Notes: generated by a model from the letters alone, not told the origin. A stretch of 64,000 nt of DNA from Orbilia blumenaviensis (GCA_036872755.1 JAVHNS010000012.1:1475962-1539961); one strand, 5' to 3'. Numbered from the stretch's first letter, positions 52,443 to 63,901 are shown. Translations and numbers: made by a program.

Positions 52443-53898
52443 ATGGTCAAAAAAATAACCGCGGGGCCGCGAGGCTCGAGGTTCCAGAGCCGGAGTCAGT
52501 CCGCAAGGTCTCAAAATGACAGTCGTCTGGAAATCTTGAAGTCGAACAGATAAAAAAAAAAAAACAGGTCAAACTAGTCTCACTTGGTTGGATCCACCCG
52601 AAATTTAAGAGTGAATTCCAAGCTTGCCTAGTAAGTTATACATATTCTGATATATATAAACCTCGAAGTTAACGAATCAAATAGGGACAATAAAATGGTC
52701 TCACGAAGGGTCTCAGTTGCGTTCGATTCTTCCCTCGCTTAGGGAACCTCAAGGAGCGAAGAATTGATGGGTACAATGAGACACAGAACCGTCGTGCTCT
52801 CTCGAAGTACCTTTGTACCGGGGTCGACACCTCAATCCTCGGTATGAACACTTGTCCTGATTGGATCAATACCGAAAGGGGTGTTATCTATCGTGCCTTG
52901 GGTAAGCACACTCTTCTTCTCAACTTTTGGCTAGAAGACTCTGTCGGTCAAAAATTCCTCGCAAAAATGGAAGATGAAATCGAGGGCGGTTTTAACCTCA
53001 ACCCTCCATTCATTATGCCAGGACCTCTCCGGGACTGGGTTAAGCAAACTGGCCTTATTGGAGATCTCTATAGCGAAATCCTTGAAGTTGTCAAGGACGA
53101 TTTCTTCTCAACAGATGAAGGTATCAAGTGGATGAACGAGCTTGTTGACGGTACTTGTATTGTCTTACGCGAACTCGCCACTGCAACCTAATTGTTGATA
53201 AGAATGGTATCAGCAAACGAGACGGTGCAATCCCAGCTGTTATTGTTGCCGGCTGGTAAGTTTAGCCTTTTCGTAGTTGCATTGTTAATCATATTAATCA
53301 AATTTACAGTATCAAAGCCCCACCTATGAACGTCTCTGCTGAAAAGACAGTCAACTTGACCAAATTGGACGATTACTACAAAGAATTCTACTAAGTAGAC
53401 ATGGCCTAACTTCTTCGTCTCAAAGCTAAAGTTGTCGAGGAAATTGAGGAACTCAAGCCTCAAATGGGGGATACCGTTCGATACATGGCCTCTCGTAATC
53501 GCCTGGCTAACGAATTGGCACAACAATATGACATGCTTCGTACCGTTTCCAGTAAGGTCCGAACTTTCCGTATGAAATTTGATACGGCGGGACAAAATGG
53601 GATCACATATATGACGACAGGGAAAAAATAAGGTCCAACTCTTCACGATGTTGTCACCGAAGCTTTCGATTATCTCAAATCCGGCGTCGACGACGATATG
53701 GCGCAGCTGAGTGTCCAAAGTTTCGAAGGTACCGCTTCTACTGCTGACACACAGGGAATTGAGACTCAAGGTGGTGATGTCGAGTCTTTGGACACTCTCC
53801 TGGCTGACCTACGGGATACGGATGGTGCTAACGACCACGCTCTTAATGGTGGCATGAGCTTGGAAGAGACAGTCCCACTCGACACTGACTCTGATTAA
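52443..53898 (+). pseudogene. Unrecognised multi-exon gene in the TIR element, inactivated by CAA-to-TAA-like stops
   Basis: The ATG at 52443 lies in a good context (CACCATGG). Exons are joined by two clear introns: 52631-52684 (GTAAGT...AATAG) and 53256-53309 (GTAAGT...TACAG). The rebuilt frame has about 430 codons and contains RFFPRLGNLKERR, TSILGMNTCPDWI, GFNLNPPFIMPGPLRDWVKQ, then KVVEEIEELKPQMGDT and an acidic C-terminus ending DTDSD. Third positions are rich in C, as in real genes. Breaks: TAA at 52691, 53392, 53407 and 53629, all explicable as CAA to TAA; a frame slip beside the A-run near 52,551; and a one-base slip near 53,188. No domain is recognised. As first gene of the element it could be an accessory or DNA-binding protein, but that is only a guess. 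Confidence 0.7.
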
Positions 53899-54184
53899 AC
53901 GAACGCGGACAACCGCTTTTGTCTTTTTCTCATTACCTTCTCGATCCTGTATCTAACTCTGCAGCTTAATACAGACCATCGGCCGCGTTCGGGTCATATT
54001 CATTACGTTCGTTCGTAAGATTTCTTCGTAGGCGTGAATGTGCTCATGTGGGACTAATATCATATCCTTCTGGACTATTGAAGACCCATCTGGTCAGTTC
54101 TTAATCATCCAAACGTAACACCCTTCACCATCTACACTACAACTACATCCATCCGTACTCTTCCCCCAAGTACGAACCAAAATC

Positions 54185-56583
54185 ATGTCTAGCAGGCTCT
54201 CGTTCGAATCAGGGTCTAAATACGGAGCATTACGACTGCGGATCCGACGAGCAGTTCGTGCAAGGTGGGAGTTTGAGGCACATCCTTTCCAGATCAGATG
54301 GTCTGCAGCCATTCTAAGTGGTTGGGATGTCCTCGTGGTCGTCGGAACAGGTGGAGGCAAAACTGTCGGTTTCGAGGTGCCGTCTATCTGCTTTTCTGAT
54401 AAAAGGATCACGCTTGTTATTTCACCTCTATAGAACTTGATTCAGCAACAAGTTGATGATCTCAAGGATTGGAGCTTGTCTGCATTTGGGATATATCATG
54501 AATTCAATGATATCTTCTGGCACATATGACGAAATTGTACAAGGGAAATACCACTATATTTTCCTTACCCCGGAACAGCTTAGAGCCGAAAATCGCAATT
54601 TTTGGAGGCTTATGAAATGCGAGGAGTTCAAAGCTAAAGTCGGATTGATGGTTTTGATGATTTCCGACCTGCATATGAAAATGTCAATGTTCTACGGACT
54701 CATGTTCCCGAAATACGATTTGCAGCTTGCGCCGCAGCGTTAGCGCCGCAGAAGCTGCCAAGGTTGAGACACCTTCTAGAAATACGACCCAAGAAACTGT
54801 TAACTGTCGAGGAAACTTCGGACAGAGAGAACCTATTTTATGCATCAGCGCCGATTCGGAAAGGGGTGGTAAGTGTCGTCGCAAAGCGTTTATGTGTTGA
54901 GGTTACGTGGCCCAAAGCTAATTCTGAGGTTTAACTTCAAGGAGGATTTCACTTGGCTGATTCCCGCGGACATCTAAAATCCGGAACATATAATCAGAAT
55001 CCCTCAAACGATCATATACTATTTCGGCATCGCGGAAGCAATGCAAGTTGCAACTTATCTTCAATCTCTACTACCGAGAACGCCGGAATTCCGAAAGGCG
55101 CCAGAAGTGAAGGAACCTTTCGACGAGCATAGGCGTCCTGCCGAGCGGGTAGTCGGGATATACAACAGCACAGCCGTTGGGCCTGAGATGAGGGCGACCC
55201 AAGACGAGAATTTTGGGTCCGGCGAATGTCAAATTATGATCGTCCCCGAGGCTTGGGGCGTTGGGTTGCATAAGCTCTGCTAGAGACTCATAATTTTTAG
55301 GGCTGGGAAACTAGAGGACCCTGACCAGATTATTCAATGCTGTGGCAGATGTGCAAGAGATCCAGAAATACGGGGGCTTTGCATTGTATACCTGGAAACC
55401 TCTTTGACCCCTGATACTGATATGCAAAGGTCGACAAGAGAGAAAAGAGCAGAACTGATGCGTAAGAAGAAACAATTACTGAATACTGCACCGGACAAAG
55501 ATAAAGAAAATGAAAGTCCTGCTCCCAGCGACAACGACGCCAATAGCGAGTTATCTGTCAACGAATCCGAAACTAGACCAACGTTGAACAGCCTGGGAAA
55601 TCCAAAACAGCGGAAGCGAACAACCAACACCAAGGACCAAAGAATTGCTGATCTCCCTAAGGCCTGTTGGAGTGCATACTAGGGACGGCAAAACATAATG
55701 GTCAGGGGATTCCATGTATTCGCTTCGCACTATTGGCCGCTATGCAAGACCTCCGACGGCATACCTTTGCTCTTACGCATGGAACGAAGCAATATTGTTG
55801 CTGTCGCTATTCGCCCGACGCTGTCCACAAATACTTCTAAGGTGTCCTAAAAGGTATTTTCTTCTATTTACAACTTAAGACTAATGCACTTAACGATCAG
55901 AAGAAACGCCCTAGAAATCAGTGGAAACGCACCAAATCCGAAAGTTTGATTTCGAGAATAACGAATGATCTTAAGGCGTGGAAAAAACAGAAGATGGCAG
56001 AAATCAACCGCATATCTATTATCGAACAGTTCTTTCTTCTAGATTCATCTATAAGAGCACTTGCGGAACATGCAATTGGGATCGAGCAATCATTTACGCC
56101 GGACATGCTCAATTCGATTACGAAATTTAACATGCAACCCGGGCTCCTCACAGCACACGGACCGTCACTACTTGAATAGTTATTGAGAAGTCGCGACTCC
56201 AATATGACACAACTAAACCTGGTTTTCGACTCTAAAGGATACGATCATGCTGCTCAGGAAACGGTAGAAATTACCCAGCTTCGAGAATTGCCAAATACCC
56301 GGTATCACGAAAAAGAACCACTCCTACGTCGAAACTAGGGATATCTCGTCCTGCGGTCCGCCGCTCCGTTTCACTCGATCCCACCACTGGTAAAACAATC
56401 GCTCGCTCGAGACCAGCAACACCAACCGGACAAACACAGCCGCCGGCAACAAGACCACTAGACAACTCCGAACCAAACCCGCCTCCGAGCAGTCCTACAA
56501 ATCCAAGGAAGAGGGGCCCGGACAAAAAACCACGGGTAAGGAGGACTAGGGCACAGATTCTAGGAGATTCACAGAAGCAATGA
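54185..56583 (+). pseudogene. RecQ-like DNA helicase relic
   Basis: Helicase motifs appear in order across shifted frames. FEAHPFQIRWSAAILSGWDV and VGTGGGKT form Q-motif-like and Walker A (54,260-54,365). ISPL, a TAG at 54431, then NLIQQQVDDLK is motif Ia. FLTPEQLRAENR is at about 54,560. DFRPAYENVNVLRTHVPEIR is at about 54,660-54,715. FGIAEAMQVATYLQSLLP is at about 55,022-55,080. AWGVG (motif V) is at about 55,247, and QCCGRCARD (motif VI) at about 55,337. A cysteine-rich CCCRYSP (55,795-55,820) recalls the RecQ zinc module. An intron follows (about 55,854-55,900, GTATTT...ATCAG), then a Ser/Pro/Arg-rich tail with a basic RKRGPDKKPRVRR ending in TGA. The DEAH box expected before DFRPAY is missing, implying a deletion. 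Several stops and frameshifts make it non-functional. Known role of the family: 3'-5' unwinding. Confidence 0.85.
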
Positions 56584-56679
56584 GGATATATTCGTTAGAA
56601 TTTAATACATCAATCGCATAATTCGTCTATTTCATCGCCCCAGGCTTCAGCATTGCCAAATAAATTCTCCCTTTCCGTC

Positions 56680-59188
56680 TTAGGGAGTGAATTTCTCAGA
56701 ACCCTGTCCCATATCCAGAACCCTGTCCCATATCTTCCTGTCCGCCAGTTTCTCTAATCCTTTGTCGAAAATATTTGGCACTTTTCTGTTGTTCTTGCCC
56801 CGTCCAGAAATATGCCTATAAACACCATGCAGTTCCTTGGCAAAGCACATGACATCAGCATGGGCTGGGCCCGAAATATGGCCTTTACGTTTTAGTGAGC
56901 CCCCAGTGGCTTCGGTCATCCCGTCCTTGATTCGAGCTAGTGTCACCACACGACGGCTCACGACATAACGTCTATGTTTTTCGGTGCTGTCGGTGAGTGC
57001 AACACCGTATATATCTTTCATGGGCGCGCGATTTACTCCATCAACTCATCGATCGCCAAAAACTTCCGGGCTTTCCACTTGGATTGATTAACCAGCTACT
57101 CTTCAGAACGGACAGAAGTTCCTGCGAATATTCTATCGTAAACGCTGCTTTGAAGCTCAAAAACTCGTACATGTAGTTAGTCATTCCTGACCCCGCAAAA
57201 AATGGAATAAATAGTACTAGTTCTACTAATTTCATTAAGCGCCCAGTATCATCTAATCGCACGGACCGACAGAGATCACGAATTTTTAACCCGCGTAGAA
57301 TTAACAACAGTCCTCCTTCCTGGGTATAATCTCGTCGTGAATTGGACATAGATTGCAGGCATCGGGTATTCGCAATGAAGAAGACTTTCTCGGTAACTTG
57401 ATCGACCAGTTTCAGAATAGTCTGAAGTCTAGCCGGCCCTTCAGGGAAATCTATATCCGCGGGGTCTTTCTCTCTTGCTTCTGATGCAAGGAGGGCAAGC
57501 ACATGGGCGTCCAGGGCCATTTCAATAAATCGCTCTTGGTTATGAAGGTCCTTTCGAGGGCTAGCATGGCCTAGCTTGGCAGTAGCGAACGACAGTGACA
57601 CCGGGTCAGTAGGATCGTCGTCATCCTCTCCTTCGGGGTCCTCAACGGTCGCTTTTATGCCATTAACGCTAAGATACTTTTCGGTACAGTTTAGTCTCCA
57701 GTGGAACGGTGTAGGCCAAGCCAAGTAGTGGTCCAGCCCTCTTCCAGTGTAACCCACTCGGCCTGAATTCCGTTCGTCTGTGTACGTAGCAAGCCGAGCT
57801 GGTCCGCGGAAAACGGTATAGTCTTCCTAAACAGAGAGCCGGGAGGAAGGCTCATCTCCTTTTCCTGTGCATATTCCAGGAACGCCCGATTGACCTTCAT
57901 CTCGCCCTGGTTAAAAGGAAGGAGACCAAAGTTGCGAATAATTGGGGGGTCTGATGGGCATTGAAATGTGAACTGCGGCGCTATCTTGAACTTAAGCCGT
58001 TCTTCTTTGGTCAATTTGATGCCTAGTGTATATTCCATGATAGACAGAATATAGTATCGTATGGCTTGGCGGGCGTATTCCCAGGCCGCTTCAGAAGGAA
58101 CCATGTCTTCAACTGATAAACTAGCTCGACCGTTCCGATTCAGCCATTCTCCGGGTAGAAATGATCTATCGGAGACACTTTCTGACAGCCCACGCAGATC
58201 GAAAACAAAGCCAGTACATCTGTGCTCTAAGTATGATTTCAGAACGCTTGATTAGTCCCGTGATCTTTTGGCTACCGGAAAATCGACATTATCACAGCTG
58301 ACACCGCAAGGAATCGGGTTAACCATTAATTTGAGGTTCTTTTCCTCAGTCTGCGCAAGTTCACCTAGCAGATTAATGCGCTGTGACGAGGATACGACAA
58401 TTTCTATCAAATGCATTACTTCCATGGCCGGTTTCTGTGTCCCGCACGCACCCAGATATACGGATATTGAAGTTTGTAATGCATTCAGATGGCTATTCGA
58501 ACTGTATGCTAGGATTGCAAATGCAACTACGGCCGCCAAATACATTTCGTCCGAGTCCACCGTTTCGACCATGCTATCGAGAGCATCACTGGGCTTTCTG
58601 CTTGTACGGAAACTCAGAGAATGCAAGATGGCCCAAAGAAATGGGGTCTATCGAGGTCACACTTAGGTCATGAATAATAAAATCATGGTACGCACGTTAA
58701 AATAGCTTACCTTTTTCTTCATACCGGATGCGCAATCTTCCTACAAAACTAAAGACAGCCAGGGGCTTAAGGGAAGCAGTTGGCTGTTCGCGCCTCAATG
58801 GTGTACCCTCCTCGTATGCAAAAGATGTGGTTTCTTCTTGGACGTAATTCGTGCACCAATTCCGTAGCAGTCCAAATAGAGAATTATTATCGTCTGTCCT
58901 TTCATGAATTCTCGAGTCGTCGAGTGCATAAATTAGAAACCTCCGAAGTACACTGGCTGAAGAAATTAGACTGGGCTGTCGTAAAGGGTATGTTCTCAGC
59001 GGAATGGGTCGCGGGGGTAGCTAAGTCCTCTAAAGATGCACCAATGGAGGCGTAACCGCATTGATCGCAGAGATAGTAGCCATGACCTTGTTAGCCCGCC
59101 ACTGTTCGGCCGCACGCTGCCGGCCTGTAAGGGGCTTGACTCCCTGTGACCGCCGTCTCCCTGTGGTATTGCGATCACTATTGTTCAT
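56680..59188 (-). pseudogene. DUF6589-family gene relic, candidate transposase
   Basis: Read leftwards from an ATG at 59188 (MNNSDRNTTGRRRSQGVKPL). A charged N-terminal region runs through two frame changes to an intron near 58,700-58,640 (GTAAGC...). Then TPFLWAILHSLS; the hallmark IPCGVSCDNVDF with downstream arginines (about 58,310-58,260), where a TAG follows RSRD; FTFQCPSDPPIIRNFGLLPF (about 57,975-57,905); LKIRDLCRSVRLDDTGRLMK (about 57,290-57,230); FFAGSGMTNYMYEFL; and LINPSGKPGSF, ending with KDIYG and a basic C-terminal block near 56,700. Motif order and spacing match DUF6589 proteins of fungi, whose function is unproven. Breaks: at least one stop and three frameshifts. It is convergent with the helicase, 97 bases apart. 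Confidence 0.85.
56697..56734. repeat. Perfect 19-bp tandem duplication
   Basis: CAGAACCCTGTCCCATATC occurs twice back to back in the last codons of the DUF6589 relic. Nineteen is not a multiple of three, so the duplication shifts the reading frame at the C-terminus. Confidence 0.95.
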
Positions 59189-59650
59189 TTTGAATTACCG
59201 ACTATTTTTAATTCGAGATAGTAGAGGTAGTTCGGTGTAGAGAGAGGACTAATATGAGAGTATGAGAGCTCGGGTGTGCTATGAGATAGCTGCGGGACTA
59301 ACTGCGGAACCTTTTTGGTGAGGCTCAGCGAGGTGTTGTAGACGCAACCCATGTGGGCAATAAAAGTTCTAAGATCTTTTGGCCGAGACGTGCACACTTT
59401 TTCGCCCCCATCTGCCCTCGGTAACGAGCTTATATTTACGACACCACTCATTAGCTAGCTAAATACCCCACATCCTTCATGTATACTAATCTTAATTTAG
59501 TCACCTTCTTTAATAGACAATTAGTCACTCTTTGATTGAAATAACCTCCCATATTGAAGTCATGTCATATCCAACCAATATACAATATATTAGTCGGGTG
59601 AACCTTAAAAGTTTGTGTAGTTTGGTGCCATGAACAACTTTTGGTTCACA
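59189..59650. other. Non-coding right arm of the TIR element
   Basis: Between the DUF6589 start and the right TIR; presumably the promoter of that gene. An 88-codon minus-strand frame (59451-59185) overlaps the start region but has no recognisable feature. Confidence 0.5.
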
Positions 59651-59701
59651 AGACACTTCGCCGCAACACCTTGCCAACGAAGCGTCCTATACTACGAGAC
59701 T
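59651..59701 (-). repeat. Right terminal inverted repeat
   Basis: Begins AGACACTTCGCCGCAACACC and ends ACTACGAGACT. It is the reverse complement of the left TIR, with five transitions. Homology stops abruptly at both repeat borders, as expected for a true TIR. Confidence 0.93.
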
Positions 59702-59702
59702 A

Positions 59703-60900
59703 AGAATTGAAGGTATCATAACACGCGTAAAGCCCTCGATAGTACCGGCGTGGATTGCGCGCAAATAACCGAATTCCGAGGCAGTATCTAGAAACTCTGA
59801 TCGTGTAAAACAATCCGGATGACGCGTTAATGAGTCCATAGCCGCCTAGAACTTAGGCCACAGTGATACTAATAGTATTTCAAGATTGTAGGCTGGAAAC
59901 ACAATTGAATTTGGGAATTCTGAAAGGCTCTACTGGATTCGAAATAGCAACGGCTGCTTAATTATATTCTGCTATGTATAAATATTAGCCTTTACTTTAA
60001 TACACTATATACTCATAGCTTATGGCTATGGGTATACAGTAATCTTATTTTTCGATTGGGGAACTAACTCCGATAAAAGGACACTTAGCACAATCGATCG
60101 ATTCAGGTGTTAGCATATATATATACTCTAAATAGTCGATTGACTTAAACCCAAGCAATATCCTTATCAGGTGTATAGCGAAAGCCAGTTCAGATATAAT
60201 AAGATGGACAACCCTTTGGCTTAAACAGATGATGAGCCCGCGCTTTCTGGCCGCGTTATGGTCATAGGAGAACAACATTGCATGCGTATGTCTAAGATCA
60301 TCACTATAATAAAAAATACTTCTTTAAAATTTAAATGGTTTATAATTAAGATAATAAAAAATTAATGAATATATATACATAAAGTATGATAATTAATATG
60401 GTAGGGAAAAATAGTTGTGATAAATAGGACTAAGTTAGTATTGAACTTTTAATAAAATATAGAAAAGTTGAAAAAATCTAGCAGGATATAAAACAGTAGG
60501 ACCGGGAAGCATAGTACTTTGATGGAAGTAAGTCAAAGAAAAATAAATTTTAAAAATATATAATGTTTTCAATATGTTCTAGTTTAATTAACTACTGAAA
60601 ATGGGAATAACGAATTAAATAGTATGATTTTTGAGCTATATGATGGATTATAATGTTGTAAAATTGCTAAACCAATAATTTGTTCAGCCAGTTAGCTTAA
60701 GATCCAAAAAATAAAATATGCACTCAAAGTCAATGTGAAGTACAATAAGAAAAAGCGAGGGAATGCGGGATGGCAAATAATGGAAGCAAATAACTTAAGA
60801 AAACAAAATTTAAAATATAACTATTATAATGTAAAGATTTTAGAATCAAAAAATAAAATAATATAAAAATGACACAATTCCGATGTATATATTTTAATTT
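59703..60900. other. Subtelomeric sequence passing from moderate-GC to AT-rich
   Basis: No gene. A short stretch at about 60,189-60,226 (GTTCAGATATA ... CCCTTTGGCTTAA) resembles 8768-8806 in the same orientation. Composition turns AT-rich after about 60,290. Confidence 0.5.
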
Positions 60901-63852
60901 TATTAAAAGCTCGGCTTGATAATAAAGGAATGTAATGATAATAAGAATAAATATTTAATATTTTATATAATAGTATAAATTTACGGTAAGAATTAAATTG
61001 TAATGTGGAATATAAAAGAAAGTAAATATTAATTAAAAAAAATAAAATAGGTAATATGAAAGTAAATTTAATTAGAGAAGATGGGAGTTAATTAGAAAAG
61101 AAAAATAGGGGGCCCGGGGGAAATTAAAGTTAAAATAGATGATAATTGTTATAAGTTATTATGAGGAGTAATTAATAAGAAGTATATAGAAGTTAATAAA
61201 AAATAAGATATAGTTTAGAAAAGTAATTATGAATTAAAAGAAGTGTAATTGAAAGAAAAAGAAAAAAGGAAAGAGATAATGAATAGAATAAGTAAAAGAA
61301 TAATAAAATAGATTAATTAAAAGGGAAAAGAGTGAAATTTAATTAAAAAAAGAAATAAAAATGAATTAAAGTTTTATTGTTAAAAGAAAGAAGGTAAAAA
61401 TAGATTTAAAAAAAAAGTAAATTAAAATTAAGGAAATATGAAAATTGATTAAAAAGAGTGGGTTAATAAAGAAAGAGGGAATGAAAATTGATTAATAGCG
61501 AAAATATTAGTTTTGATGAAATGAAAAGAGTTTGAGGTTAATTAAAAAAGTAAAAATGAAATTTGATTAAGAAGAGATATTTGGAAGTTGATTAAAAATA
61601 AAATGTGGAAATGGATTAAGAAAAAGAAGTTAAAATTGAATTTTAAAAAAAAGTAAATTAATTTAAAAGAATGTGAACTTGAATTGATTGAAAAAGATAA
61701 TGAAGTTGATTGATAAAAGAAATAACGTTTGATTAAAAGAAAAATGTTAGGGTTTGGATAAAAAAGATTAATTATAAAAAAAATGAAAATAAAAATGAAA
61801 ATGGATGAATAAATTAAAAAAGATTAAATAAGAAGTAATAAAAAAAGGGGGAAAGGTTAATAAAAAAAAAGATTTAATTAAAAAACGAAGGTTGATAAAA
61901 GAGAAAGGGAAAGGAAGTTAATTAAAGAAGAAGAAGAAGTGAGAGTTGATTATGAAAGAGGAAATGAAAATTGATTGAAAAAGTGGAAAAAGTTAAATAA
62001 AAAAGAAAAAAGTGAAAATTAATAAAAAGAAAGAAAGAAAATGGAAATTAAAGTTGATAAAAAGGGAAAAGAAAAATTGATTGAAAAGAAAAAAAAGTGA
62101 GAATTGATTGATTAAAAAGAAGGAGATGTGGAAGTTGGTTAAAAAAAAGTGGATGTTAATAAAGGGAAAAAAAGGGAAATTAATTTAAGGATATAAAAAT
62201 TGATTAAAAAAAGAAGAAAAAAAGTTAATTAAGAAAGGAAAAAGTGAAAATTAATTATATAAAAAAGAAAGAAATATTAATTAAGAAAATAAAAATATGG
62301 TTAAAAGAATTAGTGAAGAGAAAGAAAAAGTGTAAGTTGATTTAAGAAAAAAAAAGAGAAAGTTGAATAAAAAGAGAAGAAGTGAGGGTTAATTGAAAAA
62401 GAGAAAATGGAGGGTAATTAAAAGAAGAAAGGTGGAAGTTGTTTAAAGAAATGGAAATGAATTGAAAAAAAATGAGATTTAATTAAAAGAAAGAGAATAG
62501 ATAAATATGAGAAAAAATGAAAGTTTATTAAAAAAAGAGAAATAGAGGTTAATTAAAAAAAAAAAAAAGTAAGATTTGATTAAAAAAAGTGGATGTTTAT
62601 TAAAAAAGAGAGTTGATAAAAAAAGAAAGGGAATGGAAGTTGGTTAAAAGAAAATGTGAAAGTTTATTTGAAAGGAAAGTAAAAATGGAAATTGATTAAA
62701 AAAGAAGAGGTGAGAGTTGATTAAAAAAAAAGTAAAAGTTGAGAGGAAAAATGAAAGTTGAGAGGAAAAAAAAAGAAAAAAAGAGTTGATTAAAATGAAA
62801 AGAGTTGGTTGATTAAAAAAGAAAAAATAAGAGTTGATGGAAAAGTAGAATTGAATTAAAAAAGAAATGAGATTTGATTTTAAAAAAAGAGAGTTGATAA
62901 AAAAGGAAAGAAATAGAAGTTGATTAAAAAAAAAAGAGGTGGAAGTTGATTAAAAGAAAATGTAGAAATTGATTTGGAAAAAGAAAGGAGAAGTTGATTA
63001 AGAATGAGAGTTGATTAAAAAAGCGGAAGTGAATTGAAAAAGAAAAAGTGAAAAAGAGAAAGAGAGAGAAAAGTTGATTAAAAAGAAAAAAAATGGAAGT
63101 TGATTAAAAAGAAAATAAAAATTAATTAAAAAAAAAAAGTTGATTAAAAGAAAAAGTAAAAATGGATTAAAAGTGAAAAAATTAGAGTAATAAAAAAAGA
63201 GATTGATAGAAAGGGAAAAAATTAGTAAAAATGTGGAAGTTGATTAAAAAGTGGAAGTTGATAAATAAAAAAAAAGTTAATAAAAAAAGGAGTAAAAGTT
63301 GATTAAAAGAAAAAATGTGGAAATTGATTAGAGGAAAGAGATTTTAATTAGAATAAGAAGAATTAGTTGATTAAAAGAAAAGAGTGAAAATTGATTTAAA
63401 AAAAAGAGTGGAAGTTGGTGGAGAAAAAAAGAGAATTAATAAAAAGGAAAGGGAATGGAAGTTGATGGGAAAAAGAGTGGAGATTGATTAAAAGAAAAAG
63501 AATGAAAGTTAAATAAAGAGAAGTAGAAGTTGATTAAAAGAAAAAGTGGAAGTTGGTTAAAAAAAAAGAAAAAAAAGAAGTGAAAGTTGATTAAAAGGGT
63601 GAGAGTTAATTAAAAGAGAAGAAGTGAAAGTTGATTAAAAGGGTGAGAGTTGATTAAAAGAGAAGAAGTGAAAGTTGATTAAAAGGGTGAGAGTTGATTA
63701 AAAGAAAAGAAGTGAATGTTAATTAAGAAAAAAGTAGTAAAGATTGATTAAAAAAAAAAAGAGAAAGGAAAAAAAGTGGAAGTTGATTAAGAGAAAAAAA
63801 AAAGGAAAAAGAAAAGAAATGGAAGTTGATTAAAAGGAAAAAAAAGTAGGAG
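60901..63852. repeat. Purine-rich, almost C-free subtelomeric degenerate repeat
   Basis: From about 61,140 the plus strand has only a handful of C residues in 2.7 kb and consists mainly of A and G runs punctuated by GTTGATTAAAA or GTTAATTAAAA about every 20-35 bases, often followed by GAAAAAGTGGAA. Order increases toward the telomere: near 63,590-63,700 a ~30-base pair of units (AGTTGATTAAAAGGGTGAG and AAGAGAAGAAGTGAA) repeats three times with few changes. No coding potential. Confidence 0.9.
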
Positions 63853-63901
63853 TTAGTTAGGGTTTAGGGTTAGGGTTAGGGTTAGGGTTAGGGTTTAGGG
63901 T

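Larger units (their letters stand above)
52104..59701. mobile_element. Decayed TIR-bounded DNA element carrying a RecQ-like helicase and a DUF6589 gene
   Basis: Seen: 51-bp inverted repeats at both ends (46 matches, five transitions) and TA at both outer edges (52103-52104 and 59701-59702), compatible with a TA target duplication. Inside, in order: an unknown gene (+), a helicase relic (+) and a DUF6589-family relic (-). Together these fill most of the interval, with short spacers of about 290 and 97 bases. Composition is moderate-GC and distinct from the purine-rich subtelomere on the right. Known: subtelomeric RecQ-like helicases are common in fungi, but are not usually described with TIRs and DUF6589. 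Inference: an autonomous cut-and-paste type element whose transposase may be the DUF6589 protein. Alternative: a segment that by chance acquired two copies of a short repeat. Confidence 0.75.
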
